DNA from: Agromyces bracchium | GTDB lineage: Bacteria > Actinomycetota > Actinomycetes > Actinomycetales > Microbacteriaceae | Length of the DNA stretch: 64,000 bases | NCBI RefSeq assembly: GCF_009709675.1 | Contig: NZ_WMLB01000037.1 | Coordinates: 51,756 to 115,755, forward strand | Direction: 5' to 3' | Program-made: the position numbers and the translations under genes | Shown here: piece after piece, positions 7,963-16,621 of the stretch | Position numbering within the stretch: the stretch's first letter is position 1 | Layout of the letters: every line of letters begins with the position of its first letter | Notes under the pieces: model-generated | Seen by the model: the letters and a program-made list of their open reading frames with translations, nothing else | Database searches by the model: none | What the model was told of the DNA's origin: nothing

Positions 7963-8052
7963 CGCCGCAGGCGCGTATCGAGACCTGTGCGTCCGCGGGT
8001 CTCGATACGCCGCTTCGCGGCTACTCGACCACCGGGGCCGCGGCTACTCGAC
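7953..8052. repeat. REP-like intergenic palindrome, 33-bp arms plus a partial third copy
   Basis: Arms 7953-7985 and 7998-8030 are near-complementary over 33 bases. They start GGTCGAGTAGC and CTCGATACGC and surround a 12-base loop. A further half copy (CGGCTACTCGACCA) follows at about 8039-8052. It ends both the TetR gene and the convergent secreted nuclease-fold gene (stop at 8065), so it may act as a bidirectional terminator. The GGTCGAGTAGC/GTATCGAGACC wording is a recurrent intergenic repeat in this bacterial family. Confidence 0.75.
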
Positions 8053-8064
8053 CAACCGCGCGGA

Positions 8065-9336
8065 TCAGCCGCGCACGTGCACGTCGACCCACACGAGCCG
8101 GTGGTCGCTCGACGGGAACGGGAAGGTGCCCGTGAGCGCCGACAGCGGATCGGCCTGGACCGGCCAGAACACGCCCGCGTCGGCCACGCGGAGGTCCTTC
8201 GACGGCAGCACGTAGTCGGCGCGGAGGTTGCCGGGCGCCGGGTTGTCGTTGAAGTCGGCCGTGTCGTAGGCCGGGTCGCCCTCGTGCGTCAGGTTCGCGC
8301 CGCCCTGGAGCGTCGCGGCCTCCACCGCGCCCTCCGAGGCGGGCAGCGGGTCGGTGATGCGCGGGTGGTCGAGGAGCTGGTCGATCGCGGCATCCACCGA
8401 GTCGCCGTCGAGCGGGTCGGCGTTCTGGTCGCCGAGGATCACGAAGGACGAACCCGGCTTCAGGCCGCCGGTGCCGCCCTCGTCGTCGTAGATGTACCGC
8501 GAGCCCGCGCCCGGCTTCACGTAGTCGGCCCAGAAGCGGATCTCGTCGTGGTTCCGCGTGCCGTTGCGGTCCTCGGCGCCGTCGAAGGTCGGCGGCGTCG
8601 GGTGCGAGGCGAGCACGTGCACCGTGCGACCGCCGATCTCGACCGGGACGTCCCAGTGCGACTTGCTCGACAGGCGGAACACGTCGAGCTCCTCGGGCGA
8701 GTACCAGTCGGCGGGCGCCGCGGTGTTCGGGTCGTCGGGCAGCAGTGCACCCGGCATGTCCTTCCAGAGGAAGTGCTGGAAGGTCCGCACCGATTCCTCG
8801 TCGATCGGGTACTTCGAGAGCACCGCCATGCCGTACTGGCCGGGGAAGAAGCCGAAGCCGAACGCGTCGTCGCCGCCGCCGACCACGCCGTTGTTGTTGA
8901 GGTCGAACCCGCTGGGCACGCCCGTGTTCGAGGGCGCGACGAACGCGTAGGGATACTCGACCGGGTCGGACCCGCCCTGCGAGACCTCGAGGTAGTTCTC
9001 GCGGAACAGGTCGACCGCGACGCCGCCCTCGACGTAGTCGAACTCGTTGAGCAGCACGATGTCGGGGTTCGCGCGCTGGATGATCTCGGCGACGGTCTTC
9101 GCCTGCGCGTTGTCGGGCGCCCCGAGGTCGGCGACGAGCTGGCCCTCGAAGTTCCGGTTGAGGGACAGGTTGTACGTGGCGACGCGGACGGTGTCGGCGC
9201 GCCCGGGTTCGCCGCCGGGCGCGGCGTGCGCCGGTGCGGCGACGACGGAGGCTCCCAATGCGAGCGCCGCGACCGAGGCGGCGACGAGCGGGGTGCGGCG
9301 GGCGGGGCTGGGGCGATCGGGTCGTCTCGTGGACAT
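8065..9336 (-). CDS. Secreted endonuclease/exonuclease/phosphatase-family protein
   Basis: A 423-residue exported protein with a Sec-type signal peptide: an Arg-rich start (STRRPDRPSPARR), a hydrophobic core (LVAASVAALALGASVVA) and cleavage after AHA. The mature part has the EEP fold: RVATYNLSLNRN, DIVLLNEFDYV (metal Glu), HVLASHPTPP, FVILGDQNADP and SSDHRLVWVDV (final Asp-His pair). Such proteins cleave phosphodiesters in extracellular nucleic acids or lipid head groups. FDLNNNGVVGGGDD resembles a calcium-binding loop. The start at 9336 has GAGGAG 6 bases upstream. It stands alone and converges on the TetR gene. Confidence 0.92.
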   Translation of the reverse strand: MSTRRPDRPSPARRTPLVAASVAALALGASVVAAPAHAAPGGEPGRADTVRVATYNLSLNRNFEGQLVADLGAPDNAQAKTVAEIIQRANPDIVLLNEFDYVEGGVAVDLFRENYLEVSQGGSDPVEYPYAFVAPSNTGVPSGFDLNNNGVVGGGDDAFGFGFFPGQYGMAVLSKYPIDEESVRTFQHFLWKDMPGALLPDDPNTAAPADWYSPEELDVFRLSSKSHWDVPVEIGGRTVHVLASHPTPPTFDGAEDRNGTRNHDEIRFWADYVKPGAGSRYIYDDEGGTGGLKPGSSFVILGDQNADPLDGDSVDAAIDQLLDHPRITDPLPASEGAVEAATLQGGANLTHEGDPAYDTADFNDNPAPGNLRADYVLPSKDLRVADAGVFWPVQADPLSALTGTFPFPSSDHRLVWVDVHVRG

Positions 9337-9437
9337 GCGAGCTCCTCTGCTGGCGTTCGGATCCGCGCTCAGGCTAGGCCTCGCCGGTGACGTCCGGAAG
9401 AACCCCGCGCGAACGAGCGGCGCCGCGTCGCGCCTGC

Positions 9438-10187
9438 TCAGAGGTGCACGGGCGTCGTCGCGAGCGCGGTCGCGACGCCGGCGTCGCCGTCGACGCGGAA
9501 CCGGCCGTCGGGAGCGGCGAGGTCCGCGCGTTCCCAGAGCAGCAGCGCGAGGTCGCCGACCTCGGCCGAGATGGTCGCGGTGACGGGCGGGGCGGATGCC
9601 GCATCCGGCCGCTGGCGTTCGAGCACCCAGTCGGGTGAGACGCGCCAGGCGTCGGCCGTGTCCGTCGCCACGAGCGCGACCGCGCCGGCGAGGGGCTCGA
9701 TGCCGCGGCGGCGCGCCTCGGCCATGAACACGTCGCCGAACTCGTCGACGGCGTCCGCGCGGCCGAGGGTGCCGACCTCGGGCGGGAACCGCGGATCGTG
9801 GTCGCGCGCCGAGCGGAGATCCCACAGGTGCTTGGTCGCCTCGTGCGCCATCCGTCGCTGCCAGAACCGCACGGTGCCGGTCGCGCCGTACAGGATGGGC
9901 ACGGCGCGTTCCGGGTCGGCGCCGTCGAGCACGCGGAGCAGCTCGCGCGCGCCGTCGCGGAACCACGCGGTACGGTCCACATCCTCGGGCCTGCGGAACC
10001 TGCGCCGATCGGCGGGCGCTCCCGATCGCACCTGCTCGGCGGCCCACCGCTGGATGGTGCCGAGGTGATCGATGATCCGACCGGCGGTCGGCCAGATCGC
10101 GGACCGCACCGGGGCCTCGGGGTCGGTGCCCGCGGCCGCTCGCGCGAACGCCTCCACGATGGCGTGGAGGTCGGCGAGGGAGCTCAT
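9438..10187 (-). CDS. Maleylpyruvate isomerase family mycothiol-dependent-type protein
   Basis: A 249-residue protein with a DinB-like four-helix N-terminal domain and an MDMPI-type C-terminal domain. GRIIDHLGTIQRWAAEQV and RMAHEATKHLWDLRSA carry the histidines and acidic residues that bind metal in this family. Members transfer or open substrates with mycothiol, the actinobacterial thiol. Many have no known reaction. I chose the ATG at 10187 over one 12 bases upstream because CATGAT ends 7 bases before it, giving a leaderless start, and the alignment begins at SSLADLHAIVEAF. It lies between the ROK regulator and the secreted nuclease-fold gene, with no functional link visible. Confidence 0.85.
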   Translation of the reverse strand: MSSLADLHAIVEAFARAAAGTDPEAPVRSAIWPTAGRIIDHLGTIQRWAAEQVRSGAPADRRRFRRPEDVDRTAWFRDGARELLRVLDGADPERAVPILYGATGTVRFWQRRMAHEATKHLWDLRSARDHDPRFPPEVGTLGRADAVDEFGDVFMAEARRRGIEPLAGAVALVATDTADAWRVSPDWVLERQRPDAASAPPVTATISAEVGDLALLLWERADLAAPDGRFRVDGDAGVATALATTPVHL

Positions 10188-10194
10188 GCCGACC

Positions 10195-10200
10195 ATCATG
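10195..10200 (-). promoter_or_regulatory. -10 hexamer CATGAT, leaderless promoter
   Basis: CATGAT on the minus strand with 7 bases to the ATG at 10187. Confidence 0.5.
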
Positions 10201-10256
10201 CCCGCGTGCGCGACCCGCCGGCACGCGGCTCGGCGGCGTCCGTCGACGCCGGTCGG

Positions 10257-11501
10257 TCAGGCCGCTCCGCGGGCCGTCGGCCTGAGGTCGAGCGCGCGAG
10301 CGCGGACCGCAGCGAGCGCGTGCTCGATCGCCCCCGCCGTCACGCAGCCCTCTCCGAGCATCGAAGTCCGCAGTTCGGGCGCGCTCGGGTCGGCGCTCTC
10401 CTCGATCATCCGCGCGGCCGCGTCGATGACCATCGGGAGGGACCGGCTGGCCGCGCCGCTGACGATGATGCGGTCGACGTCGAGGAGGTCGCCGAGCACG
10501 AGGCAGATCCGGGCGAGTCGCGCCGCCAGGCGGTCGACGATCTCGACGGCCGCGGGGTCGCCCGCGAGCGCGGCCGTGCCGACCTGCGCCTCGTCGAGCG
10601 CTCGCGGGTCGAGGCGCCCGAGTGGGCTGTCGGGGTCGACGCCGGCGTGCACGGCCTCCGAGGCCCATCGCCGGGCGAGCAGGGCGAGCCCGTCGGGCGA
10701 ACCCACGCCGTCGACGTGGTCGAGGAATCGGAGTTCGCCGGCCCCTCCGCGCCGACCGCGGACGAGCCGCCCGTCGATCATGAGGCCCGCGCCGAGGCCC
10801 TCGCCGACGATGAGGGCGATGAAGGAGTCGACGTCGCGTCCGCCGCCGCCCGGGGCCGAACGCTCGGCGATGGCCGCGAGGTTCGCGTCGTTCTCGACGA
10901 CGACGATCTCGGCGTCGCCCGCGAACAGCTCGGCGTACCCGGGGTTGGTCAGGTTCCAGAACCAGTCGTCGGCCGGCGAGGCGCCGTCGGCGTCGACCGG
11001 TGCCGGGACGGCGACCGCGATGGCGACGACGTCCTCGGCGGCGACTCCGGCCGCGCGCCGGGCCTCCTCGACGGTCGTCCGCGCGAGCGCGCGCCGCTCG
11101 TCGGCGTCGGCGAGTCGCTCCGTCTGCCCGGGCTCCACCGCGGCGATCGAGGCGGAGCGTCGGGCCAGGGGAGTGCCGCGCAGGTCGGCGACCGTCGCGG
11201 AGACGTGGTCGTATCCGGCGTCGAGGCCGACGACGACGGCGGCACGTTCGCGGAGCGAGTACCGGCGCGCCGGGCGTCCCTTCGTGTAGGTGCCGAACGC
11301 CCGTGCATCCTCGAGCTCGGTCAGCCACCCCATGCGCACGAGCTCGTCGCACAGCCCGATCACGGTCGACCGGGTGAGCCCGGTCTCGGTCATCACGTCG
11401 GCGGCCGTGAAGGCGCCCGCCTGCCATGCGTGCTCGAGGACCCGGCGCGCGTTGACGCGCCGAAGCACCTGAGGTGACGTCGCGACGTCGTTCTCGCCCA
11501 T
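10257..11501 (-). CDS. ROK-family transcriptional regulator
   Basis: A 414-residue ROK (NagC/XylR-type) repressor. A winged helix-turn-helix (ARRVLEHAWQAGAFTAADVMTETGLTRS, in segments) precedes the sugar-kinase-like fold with GLDAGYD and the late GAAS segment. The usual ROK zinc site (GH followed by CxCGxxGC) is absent. The corresponding stretch reads AGELRFLDHVDGVGSPDG with no cysteine. I take the ATG at 11501 because AAAGG precedes it at good distance. An ATG 10 codons upstream lacks one. It is divergent from a sugar ABC operon with an alpha-glucosidase, and the spacer has strong inverted repeats. It probably controls that operon in response to an alpha-glucoside. Confidence 0.92.
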   Translation of the reverse strand: MGENDVATSPQVLRRVNARRVLEHAWQAGAFTAADVMTETGLTRSTVIGLCDELVRMGWLTELEDARAFGTYTKGRPARRYSLRERAAVVVGLDAGYDHVSATVADLRGTPLARRSASIAAVEPGQTERLADADERRALARTTVEEARRAAGVAAEDVVAIAVAVPAPVDADGASPADDWFWNLTNPGYAELFAGDAEIVVVENDANLAAIAERSAPGGGGRDVDSFIALIVGEGLGAGLMIDGRLVRGRRGGAGELRFLDHVDGVGSPDGLALLARRWASEAVHAGVDPDSPLGRLDPRALDEAQVGTAALAGDPAAVEIVDRLAARLARICLVLGDLLDVDRIIVSGAASRSLPMVIDAAARMIEESADPSAPELRTSMLGEGCVTAGAIEHALAAVRARALDLRPTARGAA

Positions 11502-11532
11502 GCCCTTGACCTTTCCCGATCCCTCCGTCATT

Positions 11533-11552
11533 ATTTACGACACAGAGTAAAT
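11533..11552. promoter_or_regulatory. Inverted repeat ATTTAC-N8-GTAAAT, probable ROK operator
   Basis: ATTTAC at 11533-11538 and GTAAAT at 11547-11552. It overlaps the next repeat and lies between the divergent ROK and importer genes. This AT-rich patch stands out in a very GC-rich region. Confidence 0.6.
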
Positions 11553-11568
11553 CTACATCCTAGATTTA
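11548..11568. promoter_or_regulatory. Inverted repeat TAAATCTA-N5-TAGATTTA, probable ROK operator over the -10
   Basis: Perfect 8-bp arms at 11548-11555 and 11561-11568. The right arm contains TAGATT, the likely -10 hexamer of the importer operon, so a bound repressor would block it. Confidence 0.7.
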
Positions 11569-11628
11569 ATTCCGTCAGGGTCGACGCGCTGCCACGTGTC
11601 GCCCTCGAGATCCAGGGGAGACGACGAC

Positions 11629-12909
11629 GTGCCTCGTACCGCGACCACCAGACCCGCATCGGCCCGGGGCCGGGCGCCGCTCGCCGCCGCCGCCGCGGTC
11701 GCCACGGCGCTCGCGTTCGCCGGCTGCGGCTCCGCCGGCGGCGGAACCGCCGACATCACCTTCCACATGTCCAAGCCCGAGGCCATCCCGTACTTCAGGG
11801 CCCTCGTCGACGACTTCAACGCCGCGCAGGACGACGTCCGCGTCACCCTCGATACCGCGTCGAACCTCTCGGCGGGGTTCCTCCGCGGCAACCCGCCCGA
11901 CGTCGGGCTGCTCAACTACAACTACGAGATGGCGCGGTTCATGGAGCGCGGCGCGCTCTCCGATCTCTCCGACATGCCCGAGGCCGACCGCATCCGACCC
12001 GAGGTGCAGGAGCTCGTCGACCAGTACGCCACGTACCCCGGCCGCACGAGCGTCCTGCCGTACTCGGTCGCCGCGGCATCCGTCATCTACAACGTGGAGA
12101 TCTTCGAGGAGAACGGCATCGAGGTCCCGACGACCTGGGACGAGCTGATCGCGGTGTGCGACGAGCTCGAGACGGCCGGCGTGACGCCGATCTACAGCAC
12201 GTTCAAGGACCCGTGGACGCTCGGTCAGGGGCTCTTCGACTACGCCGTCGGCGGCTCCGTCGACGTGCCCGGGTTCCTCGAGGAGATGGAGGAGATCGGC
12301 ACCGAGGTCGGTCCGGACTCGGCGGTGTCCTTCCAGAAGGACATCCTCGAGCCCAGCGAGCAGATGCGGCAGCTCGCCGAGTACTCCAACGACGATGCGG
12401 CCAGCCGCGGCTACGGCGACGGCAACGTCGCCTTCGCGAACGGCGAGGGCGCGATGTACATGCAGGGCCCGTGGGCGCTCGGCGAGATCGCGAAGACGAA
12501 CCCCGAGCTCGAGCTCGCCACGTTCCCGCTGCCCTCGTCGGACGACCCCGACGACCTCAAGGTGAGGGTGAACCTCGACCTCGCCCTGTGGATCCCCGAG
12601 GCCAGCACCGAGAAGGAGGCCGCACGCCAGTTCGTGACGTACCTCATGCAGCAGGACGTGATGGACGAGTACAACGCCGAGTTCCTCGGCTTCGGCACGA
12701 CGACGGATGCCGCGCCCGTCACCGACGAGCGCATCGTCCCGATGCAGGAGTACTACGACGCGGGCGCGTTCTACCAGGGCCTCTCGCGGTCGATCCCGCT
12801 CACCATCCCGATCGACAACTACATCCAGACCATGGCGACCGGCGGCGACATCCCCGCGACGCTCGCGACCATCGACGCCGACTGGGCGCGACTCGCGCTG
12901 CGCGGCTGA
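11629..12909 (+). CDS. Sugar ABC transporter substrate-binding lipoprotein
   Basis: A 426-residue extracellular solute-binding protein, family 1 (MalE type). It has a signal sequence (Arg-rich, then LAAAAAVATALAFAGC) with a lipobox whose Cys is followed by a Gly/Ser/Thr linker. The body has ITFHMSKPEAIPYFRALVDDFN, a typical SBP start, and VPTTWDEL in the hinge region. The GTG at 11629 is favoured because AGGGGAG stands 8 bases upstream. It is the first gene of a four-gene operon with two permeases and a GH13 glucosidase. The ATPase is missing, so a shared MsiK-like ATPase elsewhere is probable. The likely cargo is an alpha-glucoside. Confidence 0.95.
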   Translation: MPRTATTRPASARGRAPLAAAAAVATALAFAGCGSAGGGTADITFHMSKPEAIPYFRALVDDFNAAQDDVRVTLDTASNLSAGFLRGNPPDVGLLNYNYEMARFMERGALSDLSDMPEADRIRPEVQELVDQYATYPGRTSVLPYSVAAASVIYNVEIFEENGIEVPTTWDELIAVCDELETAGVTPIYSTFKDPWTLGQGLFDYAVGGSVDVPGFLEEMEEIGTEVGPDSAVSFQKDILEPSEQMRQLAEYSNDDAASRGYGDGNVAFANGEGAMYMQGPWALGEIAKTNPELELATFPLPSSDDPDDLKVRVNLDLALWIPEASTEKEAARQFVTYLMQQDVMDEYNAEFLGFGTTTDAAPVTDERIVPMQEYYDAGAFYQGLSRSIPLTIPIDNYIQTMATGGDIPATLATIDADWARLALRG

Positions 12910-12934
12910 CGGCGATTCGAAAGGACACCCCGAC

Positions 12935-13900
12935 ATGAGCACACCTGTCAGCACGGCCGCGGCATCGGCCGGCGCACTCGTCGACGAGGCCGAGCACGGC
13001 AGCGTCGACCACCTGGCCGGCAGCGGCCACGATCGGCGCGGTCGAACGCGAGTCGACCCGGTCTACTACTGGTTCCTGATCCCCACGCTCGCGCTGTTCA
13101 CCCTGACGATCACCGTCCCGGCGGTCCTCGGGATCTTCTACTCGTTCACGAACTTCATCGGCTTCGGCGACTGGCAGTTCACCGGGTTCACCAACTACAT
13201 CGCGGTGTTCACCGACCCGGCGATCCTCGCGAGCTACGGCTTCACCTTCGGCTTCGCGATCGTGACCGTGCTGCTCGTGAACGTCATCGCCTTCCTGCTC
13301 GCCGTGGGGCTCACCTCGCGCATCAAGCTGAAGACGCCGCTCCGCGCGGTGTTCGTGATCCCGATGGTGATCTCGGGCATCGTGATCGCCTACGTCTTCA
13401 ACTTCCTGTTCTCGAACTCGCTGCCGGCGTTCGGCGCGGCCGCCGACATCCCCTGGCTGTCGGAGTCGATCCTCGCGAACCCCGACCTCGCCTGGGTCTC
13501 GATCGTGATCGTGACCGCCTGGCAGTCCATCCCCTCCACCCTGCTGATCTACATCGCCGGACTGCTCTCGATTCCCGGCGAGGTGCATGAGGCCGCCGAC
13601 ATCGACGGGGCGGGCGCGGCTCGCCGACTCTGGTCGGTGACGCTGCCGCTCGTCGCGGGGTACGTCGTGATCAACATCATCATCGGCTTCAAGAACTACC
13701 TCAACGTGTACGAGGTCATCGTCGGCCTGACGAACGGCGGTCCGGGCACCGCCACGCGCAGCATCGCGATGACGATCTTCACCGGCTTCACCGGCGGCGA
13801 CTACGCCTACCAGATGGCCAACGCGACGATCTTCTTCATCATCGCCGTGGCCATCTCGGTCCTCCAACTCCGAATCTCCCGCGGAAGGGCGGCGAACTGA
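12935..13900 (+). CDS. Sugar ABC transporter permease (MalF/UgpA type)
   Basis: A 321-residue membrane protein with six predicted spans after a 45-residue cytoplasmic N terminus. The EAA loop that docks to the ATPase is EAADIDGAGAARRLWSVTLPLV. LTNGGPGTAT near the fifth span is typical of the MalF partner. The ATG at 12935 has AAAGGA 9 bases upstream. The stop overlaps the next start (TGATG), so the two permeases are made together. They import the sugar delivered by the upstream lipoprotein. Confidence 0.96.
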   Translation: MSTPVSTAAASAGALVDEAEHGSVDHLAGSGHDRRGRTRVDPVYYWFLIPTLALFTLTITVPAVLGIFYSFTNFIGFGDWQFTGFTNYIAVFTDPAILASYGFTFGFAIVTVLLVNVIAFLLAVGLTSRIKLKTPLRAVFVIPMVISGIVIAYVFNFLFSNSLPAFGAAADIPWLSESILANPDLAWVSIVIVTAWQSIPSTLLIYIAGLLSIPGEVHEAADIDGAGAARRLWSVTLPLVAGYVVINIIIGFKNYLNVYEVIVGLTNGGPGTATRSIAMTIFTGFTGGDYAYQMANATIFFIIAVAISVLQLRISRGRAAN

Positions 13901-14826
13901 TGACCCAGACAGCAGCGAAGCGATCTCCCGCTTCCGCCTCCACCACACGCTCACGCGACGAGGCCGTCGCCGTGCGGGCGCCGCGCCGCCGGGGCCGCGT
14001 CGGCCAGGAGCGGACGAACTGGACGACCCTGGTCATCCTGCTCCTCTGCGCACTGACCGTCCTCCTCCCGCTCTACGTCACGGTCTCGATGTCGCTGAAG
14101 TCGACGTCGCAGGCGGTCGACGGCAACGCGTTCTCCCTGCCGGCCCCGATCGACTTCTCGGGCTTCGCGCAGGCGTGGGAGCTGACCAACTTCCCCGTCG
14201 CCTTCATGATCTCGCTGTTCATCACCGCGGGCACCGTGGTCGGCACCGTGTTCCTCGGAGCCCTCGCGTCGTACGCGATCGTGCGCAACTGGGATCGCCG
14301 TCTGTTCCGCTGGTCGTTCTTCTACCTGCTCACGGCGCTGTTCCTGCCGTTCCCGGTGGTGGCGCTGCCGCAGATCCAGCTCACGGGCCTCGTCGGCCTC
14401 GCGAACCCGGTCGGCGTCATCATCCTGAAGATCATGTTCGAGCTCTCGTTCAGCATCCTGCTGTTCACGGCGTTCCTCCGCTCGATCCCGCTCGAGCTCG
14501 AGGAGAGCGCCCGCATCGACGGGGCGACCACCTGGCAGACGTTCCGGCGACTGATCTTCCCGCTGCTGGCGCCGATGAGCGCGACGGTCGCGATCTTCGC
14601 GTTCCTCGCGTCCTGGAACGACTTCATGATGCCCTCGCTCATCATCGCCGACTCCGCCCAACAGACGCTGCCGGTCGTGCAGTCGATCTTCCAGACGCAG
14701 TTCAGCAACAACTACAACGTGTCGTTCGCGTCGTACCTCATGGCGATGGCACCGGCGATCATCGTCTACCTCTTCACGCAGCGCTGGGTCATGGAAGGCG
14801 TGACCCAGGGCGCGGTGAAGGGCTGA
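13900..14826 (+). CDS. Sugar ABC transporter permease (MalG/UgpE type)
   Basis: A 308-residue membrane protein with six spans following a basic N-terminal tail. The EAA loop is EESARIDGATTWQTFRRLIFPLLAP. FASWNDFMMPSLI is characteristic of the MalG side. The TGATG overlap with the upstream permease indicates translational coupling. It pairs with the MalF-type subunit. The C terminus WVMEGVTQGAVKG is the common ending of this subfamily. Confidence 0.96.
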   Translation: MTQTAAKRSPASASTTRSRDEAVAVRAPRRRGRVGQERTNWTTLVILLLCALTVLLPLYVTVSMSLKSTSQAVDGNAFSLPAPIDFSGFAQAWELTNFPVAFMISLFITAGTVVGTVFLGALASYAIVRNWDRRLFRWSFFYLLTALFLPFPVVALPQIQLTGLVGLANPVGVIILKIMFELSFSILLFTAFLRSIPLELEESARIDGATTWQTFRRLIFPLLAPMSATVAIFAFLASWNDFMMPSLIIADSAQQTLPVVQSIFQTQFSNNYNVSFASYLMAMAPAIIVYLFTQRWVMEGVTQGAVKG

Positions 14827-14900
14827 GCGAACCGACTCTTTCCCGACCTCTCCGTACCACCTCGACCTCCACCGACCCGACGAAAGGACCTCTGCACGCC

Positions 14901-16568
14901 ATGAGCGATGTGCTCGCCCGCCCCGACCTCAGCCGAACGCACGACGACGATGCCCACTGGTGGCGCCAGGCCGCCGTCTACCAGATCTACCCCCGCAGCT
15001 TCGCCGACGCCGACGGCGACGGCCTCGGCGACCTCCGCGGCATCCGCGACCGGGTGCCGTACCTGCAGGGCCTCGGCGTCGACGCCGTCTGGATGAGCCC
15101 GTTCTACCCCTCCGCGCTCGCCGACGGAGGCTACGACGTCGACGACTACCGCGACGTCGATCCGAGGCTCGGCACCCTGGCCGACTTCGACGAACTCGTC
15201 GCCGCCCTGCACGAGGCCGGCATCCGCGTCGTCATCGACATCGTGCCGAACCACACCTCCGACCGGCACGAGTGGTTCCAGGAGGCGCTCACCTCCCCGC
15301 GGGGCTCGGCGGCCCGCGCCCGCTACGTCTTCCGCGACGGGCTCGGCCCGGACGGAACGGAGCCGCCCGCCGACTGGACCAGCGCGTTCGGCGGCCCGGC
15401 GTGGGAGCCCGTCGGCGACGGCCAGTGGTACCTGCACTACTTCGCGACCGAGCAGCCCGACCTGAACTGGGACAACCGGGAGGTGCGCGACGACTTCCTG
15501 CGCACCCTCCGCTTCTGGTCGGACCGCGGGGTCGACGGGTTCCGCATCGACGTGGCGCACGGGCTCGCGAAGCGACTCGACGACGAACTCCCCGACCAGG
15601 CGACGCTCGACGCGCTGCCGCGCGACGGCGCCCACCCGCTGTGGGATCGCGACGAGGTGCACGAGATCTACGCGGAGTGGCGGGGCGTGTTCGACGAGTA
15701 CTCGCCGCCGCGCACCGCGGTGGCCGAGGCCTGGGTCGAGTCCCACCGCCGACCGCGGTACGCGAGCGTCGAGGGCCTCGGGCAGGCGTTCAACTTCGAC
15801 CTCCTCGAGGCGCCGTTCGACGCCGCCGAGTTCCGGCGCATCGTCGACGCGAACCTCGCGCTCGCCGCGGCGTCGGGGTCGTCGACCACCTGGGTGCTCT
15901 CGAACCACGACGTGGTCCGTCACGCGACGCGCTACGGGCTCCCGGAGCCGACGGTCCCCGGGGAGAAGCACGGCGCGGCCTGGCTGCTCTCGGGCGGAGC
16001 GACGCCGGTGCTCGACCGCGAACGGGGCCTGCGCCGTGCCCGCGCCGCGACCCTCTTCGTACTCGGCCTGCCGGGGTCCGCCTACCTCTACCAGGGCGAG
16101 GAGCTCGGACTGCCCGAAGTCGCCGACATCCCCGCCTCGCAGAGGCAGGATCCCGCCTACTTCCGCAACCCTGGCGTCGACATCGGCCGCGACGGATGCC
16201 GCGTGCCGCTGCCCTGGACGGCCGACGGCGCGTCGTTCGGCTTCGGGACCGACGGCGCACACCTTCCGCAGCCGGCCTGGTTCGGCGACTTCGCGGCCGA
16301 CGCGCAGGACGAGGACCCGGCGTCGACCCTGTCGCTCTACCGACGCGCGCTCGGACTGCGCCGCGACCTCCGGGCGGCGGAGGAGCTCGAATGGGTGCCG
16401 ACCGCCGGTCCCGACGTCGTGCACTTCCGGCGACCGGGCGGCTGGGAGGTCGTGGCCAACTTCGGCACGCGACCCGCGGCCCTGCCCGAGGGGACGGAGC
16501 TCGTCGCGAGCGGCGAGCTCGCCGACGGCGTGCTCCCCGCCGAGACGGCCGTCTGGCTGCGCCGCTGA
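14901..16568 (+). CDS. GH13 alpha-glucosidase (oligo-1,6-glucosidase type)
   Basis: A 555-residue cytoplasmic glycoside hydrolase family 13 enzyme. It starts the catalytic barrel at WWRQAAVYQIYPRSFADADGDG. The catalytic triad is visible: nucleophile D217 (GFRIDVAH), acid/base E276 (AVAEAWVE) and D337 (LSNHDVV). IDIVPNHTS is the conserved region I. It hydrolyses alpha-linked glucosides imported by the three preceding genes, releasing glucose. GH13 subfamily 23-type enzymes in actinobacteria usually cut alpha-1,4 or alpha-1,6 bonds in short oligosaccharides, or sucrose/trehalose relatives. AAAGGA lies upstream of the ATG. There is no signal peptide, so it acts after uptake. Confidence 0.95.
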   Translation: MSDVLARPDLSRTHDDDAHWWRQAAVYQIYPRSFADADGDGLGDLRGIRDRVPYLQGLGVDAVWMSPFYPSALADGGYDVDDYRDVDPRLGTLADFDELVAALHEAGIRVVIDIVPNHTSDRHEWFQEALTSPRGSAARARYVFRDGLGPDGTEPPADWTSAFGGPAWEPVGDGQWYLHYFATEQPDLNWDNREVRDDFLRTLRFWSDRGVDGFRIDVAHGLAKRLDDELPDQATLDALPRDGAHPLWDRDEVHEIYAEWRGVFDEYSPPRTAVAEAWVESHRRPRYASVEGLGQAFNFDLLEAPFDAAEFRRIVDANLALAAASGSSTTWVLSNHDVVRHATRYGLPEPTVPGEKHGAAWLLSGGATPVLDRERGLRRARAATLFVLGLPGSAYLYQGEELGLPEVADIPASQRQDPAYFRNPGVDIGRDGCRVPLPWTADGASFGFGTDGAHLPQPAWFGDFAADAQDEDPASTLSLYRRALGLRRDLRAAEELEWVPTAGPDVVHFRRPGGWEVVANFGTRPAALPEGTELVASGELADGVLPAETAVWLRR

Positions 16569-16621
16569 GCGGTCGCCCGGCCGCTTGACGAGCGGGGCGC
16601 CGCGTGGTCGCATGACCTGTG

